Below, in pieces: positions 24,050-48,018 of a DNA stretch of 60,000 nt. Every line of letters starts with the position of its first letter. The stretch's first letter is position 1. This stretch comes from Liolophura sinensis (Eukaryota > Mollusca > Polyplacophora > Chitonida > Chitonidae). The notes below the pieces were generated by a model. That model was not told where the DNA came from, ran no database searches, and saw nothing but the letters and a program-made list of their open reading frames with translations. A program made the translations under genes and the position numbers. The stretch lies in contig NC_088295.1 in assembly GCF_032854445.1 (NCBI RefSeq), positions 60,433,249-60,493,248 of the forward strand. Reading direction: 5' to 3'.

Positions 24050-24157
24050 AATGTCCATGGTTTTACACGGGGCTCCCCGGTTTTCTTCACCCAGAAAATT
24101 GACACCCATCGCAACAGTGTAAAATTCTCCAGAATGTCGTTAAACAACGATGAGATA
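24050..24157 (+). mobile_element. Diverged SINE 3' end
   Basis: Diverged match to the family A 3' half: ccccggttttcttcacccag, attgacacccatcgcaacag and cgttaaacaacgatgagata. Confidence 0.5.
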
Positions 24158-24586
24158 AATTCCAGCAGAATACTATTGTTGGTGTGACGCGGCACTCTTC
24201 TTGTTCCTAATGTAGTGTTATACTGCGGTAACATTATCTTCTATCATCATTCAGATGACATATTAAATTTAACAGTGTTGGGACAATCTCTAAGGAAGAC
24301 AAACGTCTGCGTGACTGGATTTTCCATGGTTTCCTTCACTTTCATACTTTTCACGTTCATCCATATCAGTGAAAGTTTTAAGGAAGGTGTGTACTATTTA
24401 CACACAACATGGCGTCGCACTTAGGTATGCTTTTTTGATCTAGAATTCTTTATCTTCATATGTATATAGAATCTGATGTGTTTGGTAATATCCAGTAAAC
24501 ACTAAGCTTGTAGTGTTTGAATTGTCATAAAGAAACGTCCTTGAGTGCAGCGCTAAGCTCCAATCAACCCAAAATATATCAAAGAC

Positions 24587-24743
24587 ATCCAGTACGTGGG
24601 AAGGTCTGTCATCAGCCTGCGGATGGTCGTGGGTTTCCCCCAGGCTGTGCGCGGTTTCCTTCCACCATAAAGCTGGCCGCCGTCGTATAAGTGAAATGTT
24701 CTTGAGTACGGCGTAAAACACAAATCAAATAAATAAATAAATC
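24587..24743 (+). mobile_element. SINE family A, 3' half
   Basis: Contains agtacgtgggaaggtctgtc, ggatggtcgtgggtttcccc, cgtcgtataagtgaaatgtt and an aaataaataaat tail. The head is missing. Confidence 0.88.
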
Positions 24744-27034
24744 GAAGATATCCACAACTATGTAATCATTATTAATATACATGAATTTCATTTTCTTACA
24801 AACTGCATCTCCTACTTCCTGTTACTTGTTGTTTACTTTTATTAGCCATATACATTACAGATTTTGAAATGAAATAACAAATAATTCTATAGCACAGGTA
24901 GCTATAAATTAAATGATAAATTTTTTTTGAAGTATATACATGGATATCTCATTTATTTCACATTGTCATCATGGCAATGTTCTCACTATTCAATTGTTTC
25001 TTTATGGAGTACATAAAAGTTGCTCACGTACATGTCGCATACGTATCGCTCAATTTTTTAGTTAAATAAAACCAGACAGAACCTGGAGAAAAACATGTAC
25101 TATACTGCCCAGGTAGCCTACCCGTCACTTTTGCATTGTGAATTACACCTGTAAACCAGTTACCTATCAATCAATTTACAGGCTTCCTATTCCTCAGTTT
25201 TGTTGATAGTTCACATGTACTCTCTGTATTCAAAGTGCATGTTGACTTGCAAATTATTTCCTGGTAGCTACAAACATGGACGTTAACCATTGTTGATGTA
25301 TAGGCCACACTAGTTTAACACACAAGGCTTACCAGATAGAACTACTGGAGGTTGTCACTTAACAGCATGCAACAAATTCTCATAGCAAAGGGTAGGACTT
25401 ATGTGTTCACTGGGTTTATTTCATTCACATCACAATGTAGCATCACATTTCAATGGCTTCTCGAATTAAAATTTTACCTCTGACTGGTCCCATGTCAATC
25501 ATGCATATTGTACGAGGGCATGAGACTGATGGAACAACCAATTATATGCCAAAGACACTTCCCTGATTGTACAAAGCCAGGCAGCGGTTAAAGAACATGA
25601 AGAGAATGGAGAAATGCACCACATGCAACAACAGCAATATATTAATGTGACAAATTCTTTGTTTACTGTTTCAATTACTGGCCTAAATGTACGCACTGAT
25701 ACTGATTAGATCAGTGATTAATTTGCCTCATAGATCTGGGATTGAGATAATCCCAACATAGATGTACATCTATATTTTGGCCTATATTCACGTTCGGTCT
25801 TACGCTTTGCCTGTTTTATATTACCTTTAATGAATGCATAGTTCGCCATAAGATATTAGACAACTGATTGGCTTTGGGTAGCGTTTTCAGCCAATCACAG
25901 TTTTTAGTTTCCAAGTACTTATTCCTGTAGAAAAATTCTTCACATGAAGACCTGCTGGGCAGGGCTAAGCAAACCGTGGCGTATACTGATTGACAAAGTC
26001 TGACAAGGGAAACGTCACCTGCAAGGCCTCTAAACCTATCAATAAATTATTGTGGGATTTCTTGGCAGATTACAACGGTAAAGCGCGCGAGTAAAAGGGC
26101 GAAGCGTTATCTATTATAGCCAATCAGTCGTCTAAACCGGATGGGGTTCATTATGTAAAATCTTCACGATTATGACGGATAACTTCATCTTCAAACAGGC
26201 GTTATGATTGACTGCGTTTAGCATGACACAGCAGTTTCTATATCTCTATTCGCTCCAACAGCTACGTACGTGTCTCTAATGTTAGAGATTTATGTTTACT
26301 TTACGTTAAATGTTCGATTGTATTAATGAGTGCATGGTGGAAACGTGTTAATTTGTACGCCAGGTGTACACTGGTGGTCATAGGCCATTAACAAGTGAGG
26401 GTTTAATCACCACAGGTTAGATAGGTTGATTAGTATTGTAATTAGCGGAGAGAATGACAGAAGCAGGGACAATACGTGAAGCAAATTTACACGGTGTGCA
26501 GTTTGATGACGATAGGATTAAAATGTAACCTCCATGCAGCCGTAATCCCCAGTAAAATTGTCGTCGTATAATTTCTTAACAAAAAATGTTTGAAGGGAGT
26601 TGGCCGGAAATCTTAAGGGAAAATAACTGCTCGGTACCAAGACTATCACCAAAAACGTATGGAATCTATATCAGTTGTCATCAAATATGTGAACCCTATA
26701 GTGGGTTTTATGAGCTATATTAACAATCTACAAGCACGGTGACGCCACGCCGAATTTTTTCGTCTTAAATAATTACCAATGGATAAAATTCATGCAAAAT
26801 TTACCCCAATTATTCTTACTCTGAAGGCTGTATTTTATACGATGCCTCAAATTCAGTGACGACATTTCGGCAGACGGACGTCATTGTAGTGACCACTATC
26901 AGTATAATGCGTAAAATGGATATTCACACAATTAGCTATTTTATCAGGGTGAAAATATAGAGTTAGCGGTATTTTATAGGGAAAAATCAACAGTGAATAA
27001 CTTAATGGTTACAGATGGGTGTTTATTTTCTTAC
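24744..27034. other. Gene-free stretch
   Basis: AT-rich; I see no exon, repeat or RNA gene. Confidence 0.4.
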
Positions 27035-27278
27035 GTCGGTTAGCGCGCTAGCGCAGCGTAATGTCCCAGAAGCCTCTCACCAATGCGGTCGCTGTGAGTT
27101 CAAGTTCAGCTCATGCTGGCATCCTCTCCGGCGGAAGGTCTGTCAGCAACATGCTGATGGTCGTGGGTTTCTCCCGGGCTTTGCCCAGTTTCCTCCCACC
27201 ATAATGCTGGCCGCCGTCGTATAAGTGAAATATTCTTGAGTATGGCGTTAAACACCAATCAAATAAATAAATAAATAT
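27035..27278 (+). mobile_element. tRNA-derived SINE, family A, near full length
   Basis: Starts within the tRNA-like head (cggttagcgcgctagcgcag), with B-box-like gagttcaagttc, the full central part, and the caccaatcaaataaataaat tail. Confidence 0.9.
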
Positions 27279-28550
27279 TTTCTTACTATTACATAATGAC
27301 AAACTGCATAAGCTCGGTTTCGACGCTAAAACTCAATGGCTCGGGTGACGTCTTAATTATTAAAAACCAGTGACATACTGGACATTGGGCGGAATTCAAT
27401 ATGTTTTGATAAAGAGCTACTGCAGTTGCCTAAAAAGCTATCAACTTTACAGTAAGACCTGTTTCAGACAGTCATATTTGAAATTGTTTACACGTTTCAA
27501 TATAATATATTGTTAATAATTGAATATTATTTTATCTGTTGTAGTATATGATCTCACGGCAGTCTGGTTTTAGAGTTGGATGTTAGGAAATTCTAAAAAC
27601 ACTATTAAAACAATCAAGTCAATTCACTGAGACAGTAGTGTAGAGTGTGTGCGTGTTACGGTGTGGTGAAGCTCTTGTAAACCAAATTACTCTTCAAGCC
27701 CATTATCCAGCATGCCACAAGAGTTGAATAGTTATTACGTCATCCGAGGCATTGAGTTCTTGGTTTTGAAACTAGGGTTATGGAGTTTAACATTGTGAAC
27801 AACTTACAACCCATGAATATGTAGAGCATGTCACCGTAGTCATTTTATTTTCTAGTAGCGCAGAGTAATCCTTTCGTTATTTAACTTCAACAACAGGCAA
27901 TGAGACAATGAGAACCAACTCCTGCCCAAAGTAATACGAGCCTACGTTGTGTATTCTGTTATTCACACCTGACTTTGTGATGACGATTTGTTTGGAAACT
28001 CTTGTCCAAGCACTCATGTATTACAAGAGAACAATGGTGAAGTCAGCTTAGACCCGAGTCGCCATTGTGCCGGAAATGGTACCCCATTAGAACGAAATAA
28101 TATTTCCAAGCAAACAGTATTATTGTATTGCAATGTTTTAGCCACTTGTCACTTGTCATAATCGTGATGTAGAGGATATCACTATTCTTTTTTCATGTTT
28201 CATCTCAGATTACGAAAATTTGATCAGAGCTGCACGTTTATTCAGCCTCTTTTGACATGATCGTCTCAAAAGATGGTTACAACATGGTGTTAACAAAACA
28301 AAAACTCTGAATCATTTGATTGGTTGATCGTCGTCATGGTGCCATCACTGTGCTATAAATACATGTACTTAGCATTGATTCTTAAACTGTGAGTTACGGC
28401 GTGTGCGATCTATAACTTCCTCAGTAATAATGTGCAAATGATGGAATGTTGGAGTACTTCGTGCCAGGTGATACAGAATCGGGTCTTGCTTCAGTTTGAT
28501 ATCTGTAACATTAATTTGTTCTAAAAGATCGTTTTAATGGAACGTACACT
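27279..28550. other. Gene-free stretch
   Basis: No gene seen. A TATA-like gctataaataca lies at about 28351 but nothing downstream supports a gene. Confidence 0.4.
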
Positions 28551-28730
28551 AATATCGGTTATACACCACAAACAATATATTTTCAAACGATCGAGTTGAT
28601 CGGTGACTGGATCGATGTCACGATTTCGTGACAGACTCAGCTCTACTCGACTTCGTCGATTACTTACGTTAATATCGATTACACACCACAAACAATATAT
28701 ACACAAACGATCGCGTTTATCGATGACTCG
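28551..28730. repeat. Direct duplication, 60-bp segments 120 bp apart
   Basis: 28551-28610 and 28671-28730 share aatatcg(g/a)ttacacaccac-like sequence and caccacaaacaatatat, then caaacgatcg. It grades into the 17-bp array on its right. Confidence 0.75.
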
Positions 28731-29052
28731 AGTTTGTAGAAGACTTAATTTTGTCAAGTACTCGAATTCGTCGATTACTTGTGTTCGCCAAATACTCGAG
28801 TTCTGCGATTAATTGTGTTCATCGAATGTGTTCATCGATGACTTGTTTTTGTGAAATACTCGATTTCATCAAAAACTCGAGCCCTTCGATCACCTGTGTT
28901 CGCCGATGACTTGGGATGGTCGATGACTCAAGTTCGTCGATGACTCAAATTCGTCAATGATTCATGTTCGTCGATGACTTAGGATCGTCGATGATTCAAG
29001 TTTGTGGATGACTCAAATTCGTCAATGATTCAAGTTCATCGATGACTCCAGG
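28690..29052. repeat. Degenerate 17-bp tandem repeat
   Basis: The unit is close to gtcgatgactcaagttc, about 20 copies, best preserved at 28915-29050 and decaying to the left. It is rich in gatgactca, which contains the AP-1-like word TGACTCA in several copies. Confidence 0.85.
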
Positions 29053-31149
29053 ATGGGGAATAGATTGTTAACTGGGTGTAATTGTATTTCTGCGTCTAAT
29101 ATATATCACCTTTACCCACATTTTCCCAGTAAATGACATTTTGGAAGTGTTGAAAAAATAAAATACAGATTTGAAATATAGTTCACCCTCTAAAATATAA
29201 AATATATACATTTCACCTTCCTCCCAATTCTGACGTTACAAAGACATTAAAATAATTTCATAATTACACAAGACAAATGGTATTCATGAAATGCAAAATT
29301 AGAAATGGCTTTGAGTCTTACGTGGAACTTTTTGCAATAAAACACTGGCAATGGAATGTGGGAATGACATCAAAGGCATAGCTGGACATGTGATTTAGCG
29401 TGGCAATATATTCAGCTTGCACATGTCTTCACTTTACAAATTAACAAACGATCTCATACGGGATAGCTGTGAAAATTACCGATATACTGTAATACCTCGC
29501 GCACTAGAATCGTGCAGGCTCGCCCGTTGCATTGCTGTCAGCTGCCAAGCTGTTAAGATCAGTCTGTAACGTTCATATTAACACCCCCCACGACGCCGCC
29601 TTCTCATTTATCGCTTTTCCGTTCATGCAAATGAGAGAACTTAGCACGCTATACAGGCCCACATGAATGCAAATACGAGTCTGCCAAATCTCATGACCTT
29701 GCAGGATGCACTCATGCATAAAAGTACGGCAATACCTTCTCTCCTTTGCTAAATATTAGGCCCAGAAACGTAAAACCTTTATTAATTTCAAGGTACATTA
29801 TTGGATGTATGTACCTAGAAAGGCTGCAATAGTATTTGTATGCAAGTCTGTTTTGACTGGAAGGATTTTACAAGACAATTAATGAGATTGTATATATTGA
29901 TTAATTTTTTCGTCATAGGACAGTATATATTTATAGAAGTTATACTACTTTGATAAAGTTTTGTAGGGCAAAAATTACCTTTCGTTAATGATTCGCTCTC
30001 CTCTTCTGCTAAATTTACGATACGGTCTTAGTATACTCACTTCCAAATTTCTCAGCAGCATTAAAAATGGCGAGATCTTCCAACCAGCGGAATTATGCCA
30101 GTCAATCAGCTCATATGTTATATCTTGTGATACATTAATTTGTGTTTGGTTCCCATAAAGCAGAACAAAATGGCGTTCATGACAACAGCATTTGTGTCAC
30201 TTTCTGCCACAGTGAAAGCTAAACACTTTTTTGTATTTTATGAAAGAAAAACTTTCGAAATGCGTGGGTTCTTGAAATCAAGGGCATATAGAGAGTTTGT
30301 TTAGTGATCTGTTCGTTGTAGAAAGGGAAAAAATGTTTACATCTATTTTCAGATGTATCATTTACTTGTGTAGTTTTGGTTTTCGCTTTATCCCGTTCAC
30401 AGGCTTTGTAAAAGATCATTGAACTTTGTTTCTGGTTGAATTTCTCAAAAACATTTCTATCCTGCCTGGAGGTGTTCGCCTTTGTCTTTTCTTTTAATCG
30501 ATCAAAAAGCAATTTAGTTTCAGATGGCGAAGATTTTCCCCAAGTCGCTAGACAAATCCAACAGTCCAGTTTCCGATAAGAAGTATTGCGTGTAATCCAG
30601 CAAGATAGGCACCTTCCGTATCCTGTCGGTCGAAGACGTATCATTTGGTGTTATCTCCAATGACCGTTTAGGCCACGCTCGTAAAAACCGGAAAGACTAA
30701 AGATTTTCTGCCGCGTTTCTTGTCTCGGTGGGATTTTTCCGGCATCAGCTGGAAATCGGACGATTCCTTGTGTATTTAAACTTATTCATGAAGAAAGATA
30801 CGATAAGAGATCTTTTAGGAGCTTGACATTGGCAACAAATGGTTTCAACGCTGCAATGCGTTCAGAAGAAACCGTGAATGCTGATCTCTAAATCACTGTT
30901 TCTCTGGCTTATTAGTGTTAACAGCGGGTAAAGTAAGTGAGAATGTGCGGCGAAAATTACAAATGCAGATAAATTAAGATTTGTTTCTCATACTTTGAAA
31001 GATCAACATACAAGGCTGATAAATTGCAAATTGTGCCATGATCGGATTTCAAATAGAGGTCTAATGGGCAATGAAACGCTCAAATTCTTATTTCAATTCG
31101 GGTAAGATAACCTGCAAGTCTGAATGAAATAATTCGGCATTTTGTGAAG
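29053..31149. other. Gene-free stretch with paired octamer motifs
   Basis: ATGCAAAT occurs at 29625-29632 and 29667-29674, 42 bp apart, in a CpG-richer patch that ends in a TATA-like gcataaaag (about 29716). A 141-codon minus frame (30219-30644) has no recognised domain and coding-unlike composition. Confidence 0.3.
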
Positions 31150-31182
31150 GAGGGGGTGGGGGGTGGGGGGGGGGGGTGGATA
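31150..31182. repeat. G-rich tract
   Basis: Runs of 5 to 12 G separated by T, capable of forming a G-quadruplex. Confidence 0.8.
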
Positions 31183-31489
31183 TGACATTGATGTCACCAG
31201 AGTTGGTGCCTGCTTGTGCAGCTTACGTACAATTTTAATGTTGTGGGAAGAAATCGTCATATATACTGAAGTACTGATATTGTTGCGCCAGAAATCCGAT
31301 GATAGACTCCTGTTTTCTCACAGCCTTGCTGGAAACAAACAGTAACCAGAGGCCCCAGGCCAATTTAAGACCACTTGGCTTCGCAAGTACAACATACGCC
31401 TGAAGCTTACTGGAGTAGGTGTGGGGCAATCTATGTATGAGACGTGAGAAAGATCGTCATTTACTGGTTGCTTGCTCAGAACAGTTGTC

Positions 31490-31560
31490 TTCCCTCTCAT
31501 ATGAAACTGACCGCCATCGTATCCAAATATCCTTGGGTGAGACATTAAATATAATAAAAG
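31490..31560 (+). mobile_element. Diverged SINE 3' end
   Basis: Weak similarity to the family A tail: catatgaaactgaccgccat and cttgggtgagacattaaat. Confidence 0.35.
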
Positions 31561-31929
31561 GCTTACAATAGAGAGTAAAATTGATCAATGGTCACACTTA
31601 ACCAGTGAAATACGTCCTCTTGTCAAGTTATATATCTCAGTTACGGTTTTGTTCGAACTATTCATGTAAATGCTTGAATGGTAGCAAATTACACACTCCC
31701 TAGTAACATGGCTGAAGCAGACTAAGCTAAAAAGGTGCATTGATGTTAATTACAAGAATTACTCAAAATGCTGTGTTGTCATCACAGTTAACAGACAATA
31801 ACAAAGGGACCAAGCCTGGGAATGCACAGACCACCAACAGAATCCTGGTTTATGCAGGAAACCATTGATCAACCAGTCCATCAGTTGTTGCTGCTATTGA
31901 TAAAGGTTGTGATGAGGGACAAACCTTAT

Positions 31930-32166
31930 TCATTTATTTATTTGACTTCTGTTTAACGCCGTAGTCATGGGATTTCGTATGATATGATGGCTGTCAGTTT
32001 ATGAGTAGAGAAAACTCCGAAGTTCTTAAAGCAAAACCACTACCCTTGGCCTAGTATACTTGACAAACCTCTGAAGGTCGCAGACGTAGAAATAAGAGCT
32101 GGATTCGAACGCACAACGTTTAGGACCTGAGGGTCGAAGCGAGCAAACGCTTTAACCTTCTGGACG
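31930..32166 (-). mobile_element. tRNA-derived SINE, another family
   Basis: On plus it starts with a tail like family A (tttatttatttgacttctgt), but the body differs. The minus-strand head has a good B box (gttcgaatcc, plus 32101-32110) and an A-box-like region further out. The AT-rich tail is at the left. Confidence 0.6.
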
Positions 32167-35148
32167 ATAAAAGGTTTAAGACAGCATACTGAATGACACC
32201 GCATGAAACTTCAGCAGTTTGATGGGAAAAACAGCACAGTACGGTTAATGTAAAAACGTGACTACAATAAACATTAGTAGTGGTCAGAATCATTTCGCAA
32301 GTCTTAAAGGCTGGATAATCAGGAGGCGATTGACTCAGTGTGATGGAAATGGCGTCTGCAAACAATTGTCTCGTTGAACTTTTCTCCCAAGGGAAAGATT
32401 TTGCGGGAAGTTTCGAGGAAATGTGTCGTAGAAACCTGCGCAGAATATGGAATTTTTCAAACACCAGCCCAAGGTATTACTTTCAAAATGTAGTTTATTT
32501 TACCGGCAAAATTCCGCTGGCACAGGGGAGCTACAAACTTCATTAAAACATGTCTTTTTTATTTCTTTCAAAAGTGTGGTTGTAAATTTTGCAAAATATA
32601 ATGAGATTTTGACACGTCTGAAAATGTGATTCTTGCTATCACATGTTTTCATGGTTCATCGAGCTTAATTAGAATACTGTAAATTTTGAGTTTTATTTTT
32701 TAGAATATCCTGTATGTGGAATGTTAATCAGTTAACCAGTGCAATATGAAATAACATAAAGTAAAATAATGATGACGTAAATTCAAAAGAGTTGAGGTCT
32801 TTGTAAATCTCAAATAAAAATACATACCTTTCTCTAAATGAGCTGGATTGTTCTTAACCTATAAAAGATGGCCACTCTACATCTTAATCATACAGTGATT
32901 TATGATTTAAAAGTTATGTTAAACAAGTCTGTCCCACGACGAACCTTCTGACAGATTGATACGAAATGCTCATGTTACCTGGCGCATACACCCTTTTTAA
33001 GAAACAGCTTGGCTGATAATATTTACAAATGTATTGATTTTTCAAAGTTGTGGTTTTACACCGTGATGCATGAGTTCATCTTTTTTAAAGAATAATTTAA
33101 AATTCCTGGAAAGCGGCACCTTTACAGGAAACTACCACCCAAAGTATCGACAGGCTCCATGGCCTGTAGCCTGATGCACCACAGAACATTACTTTTGGAG
33201 TATTCAGAACAAATGTCTCTTTTCATGGCATTAAGAGAACTATAAGAGCTCGACATTGATTTCACAATTTAAAAATGTGTTTCATAAACGATTTTCTTTC
33301 TTAAACGCTCTGGTCGTTGTGAAGAAACATTAGCGTGGCGATAGCTCCATAATGGACAGCTCGTGTCACTGAAATATGGAGAAAATTCTTGATTCAAACG
33401 ATAATGGTATATTACATTACATGGAGGTTGGGCACGAATGGAGACTTTACTTGGCAGAAGTTTGTTACGTTGATGTAGATGCATGCTTTTCATTTGACAA
33501 AATAAGTCTTCATTTTACATGTATCAGCCAATAAAGAGCCCCATTCAGCCATCGTGAGCATAAGTCAAAAAGGCATTCTGTTGGAAACTCCTTGGTCCCA
33601 TTTTATTTTTGGGTAGTGATTTTTCAATAAAGTTTTGAAAAATGTATTTACAAAGCTTTATACAAGCGGTCACATTATATTATGCACGCCACCTCTCGAC
33701 ACCAATGGATAGGACAGAAATATGATTCAAGCCTTGTTAGACATTCCCTTTAACATCATCACATTTTACTTTTACATAAATTCTTCTTACTAGCCCATGG
33801 GCCAAGGTCCATAATTACACATATTGTTACCACTCAGGGTAGCCAAATTTCCTTGCTATTTTCAAGTTGATATGTGTCTTTAGTTCATGTTTTGATTTGA
33901 CAGTCCTCGCAGATGAGTAGTTTGTTTAGGGTATGCCCCCTTTAATAAACATGCTTATCGTTCAGTGTATATATTGAACTCATATATTGCCAACAGCAAT
34001 ACAATAACATCGCTACTGGAACCCCCAACCAACTCAAGAACAGCGTGTTTACCTTAAGGAATACTTCCTTAACTAATCCAAGCTAATCTTTTCAAATACA
34101 ATGACAGATTTGTTGACGAGAGGTGACAGAGCCGCAGGAGCGAAAAGGACTAAATCAGCAGTTTTCTTTGCAGCCAGAAAAGGACAGAAGAAATAAAGTT
34201 TATGTTTTGTAACATTTTAGGGCATTCTGGTGTGGTTGTGGTTAAATTCCAAATGGCACACAGTAAGGGTCATGACCCAAACACCGAAGGAAGCCAAAAA
34301 CTTTTGATTCTTTCAGAGGGATATTCACGCTTTCATTTATCTGTAAACGCGTGCGATGGATGTTTAATCAACATCTTGCTTCTTAATTTGATGTCTTAAC
34401 AGCATGGTGGCTTTAATTACAGAACCTTGGGCGTTAGCAGTCATTGGTTCGTTGTATCATCAAGCTTTCTGGATAAAGGAGATTTCTCTTGTCATCCGAA
34501 AAAAAGTAAAATGATTCATTCAACTCACACTGAAACGTTATTGCTTGTGGACGTTTTGACCTAGATATTAAATCTGTCAAGTGTAGAACTTTTTGATTTA
34601 GAAGGAGAACATTCCTCATAGGAAGAGTTTTTCATTGTACGTTTTCATTAACTCCTGCAGTCAGTTTCTGTTCCTTCCGTGCACTACTTCTGGAGGAATA
34701 AATGAATGATTATGAATTGACACCGCTATTTCTAGAGGAAATCTGCAGTTTATGTAAACTCTAGAGTTTCTAATTCTCGAATGCAGCATCGAAATCCAAC
34801 TTGTGTAGCATAAAGAGTTTTTGGTCAGGTGTTTGGATTGCTGTTTGAAGTACGCTGCCATCTGCACCAAGTTAAGCAAACTGGACAGGGAGCTCGTCTG
34901 TTTTCGTCCATTAAAGAACAACTGCATCTGCATGATAATCCGTGAAACATCTTTCCTGCTTTACTGCTAGGAGAGAGGTATGTGCACAATTTCATCAACG
35001 ATGAGCAAAAATCTTGACATCAACTTTGGGGTGGAAAGCTTTTGGTAGTACAGTCAAGTCTTTGTCATGGTGAAAATACTATTGAATTAGCAGTCATGTT
35101 ACATTTTTGAAATTTGTCCATATTCAAGCCCTGTTACTTGATGTCCAC
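32167..35148. other. Gene-free stretch
   Basis: No gene seen. Open frames at 32120-32464, 33269-33493 and 34661-34933 (minus) and 32340-32546 (plus) have no recognised family. Confidence 0.3.
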
Positions 35149-35195
35149 CGATTGGTGTTTTACGCCGTACTTAAGAATATTTCACTTATACGCCG
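35149..35195 (-). mobile_element. SINE family A 3' end fragment
   Basis: On plus: gattggtgttttacgccgta and gaatatttcacttatacgcc. Confidence 0.8.
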
Positions 35196-35451
35196 AATGA
35201 TATATCCACTGAGAAATAATTTGCTTTAGAGTGTATTCATGAATTTTGATGTAGTAGTTTAGCAGACAGCAATTATCAAGTGGCAAACACCTTATGTGAC
35301 GTCACTGTTCACAATATATGACCAGAAAAGGCTACTCAAGTATTCAGAGTGTTAAATATAATTTACTAGGTTTACTAGGTAAAAAAAGTATTTCATCTGA
35401 CATACACTTCATAATAGTGGTTATCTTTTTGTCTAACTTCAAAGTAGACAC

Positions 35452-35555
35452 TTACATTCTGCAAAGAGTGTTACGGAAGAATTTAGTAAAATGACACGGA
35501 CCTTTACATTCTGCAAAGAGTGTTACGGAATAATTTAGTAAAATGACACGGACGT
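35452..35555. repeat. Tandem duplication of 52 bp
   Basis: ttacattctgcaaagagtgt and gtaaaatgacacggac occur twice exactly 52 bp apart with two or three differences. Confidence 0.9.
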
Positions 35556-36292
35556 TTACTTACTTGAACTAATCTACCTTAACTCATCGTAATAATAGGT
35601 GTAAATAAATGAAGTGCACAGCTGGGCATATAAACTGTTGATAAACTGTTATCAACCCGCAGAAAACCTTGCAAATCTTACATGTAAATGTACAAGTCCA
35701 TTGAATATTCAGCTAATATGAAAATATAAATGTGGTGTGCTAAATATTCTTTGCTTCATAAACAATACAAACCACACTTTTAAACTAGTCTTATTATGTT
35801 ATTAACTGAGAGTCCATGATATATTGACGACCCTCCTATGCTTTGTAATTTGCACAACGCCTTATAAGGTGATTGTTCAAATCCCAGGAAAGAAGGCTTT
35901 TTTGTGTGTGATAATTAAAAGCCAAGAATCTGAACCGCAACACTGGCCTTTAGGCATTCACGGAAAATTCATTGAATTTACAGGAGTTTTTTTTTACAGT
36001 GTTGTGTCGCATTGTTGAACGATATCCATCTATTGTATGTACACGTACCATGACATTCATGCAGATATAGTTTTAATATAAAACAAAGTATCATTATAGT
36101 CTGGTGTACATACAAAATAAAGCACTCTAAATAAGTCAAGATATGGGAAAGAAATCATAAGATGACAAACGAAACAATATACTATATCAATAATGCGCAT
36201 CTTTTGTCCTCAGATGGGAACGTCGGAGAAACAATTCGTTGCCCTTGTCTTAAGAACATCTGACGAACTAACCGCTCTTTTTGTCTGCCTAG

Positions 36293-48018
<11,726 letters not shown>

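Noticed and set aside
30219-30644. 141-codon minus-strand open frame
   Set aside because: No recognised domain, no splice or promoter context, mixed composition. Probably chance, though a tblastn search would settle it.
32120-32464. 114-codon minus-strand open frame
   Set aside because: Overlaps a SINE head and shows no domain; likely chance.
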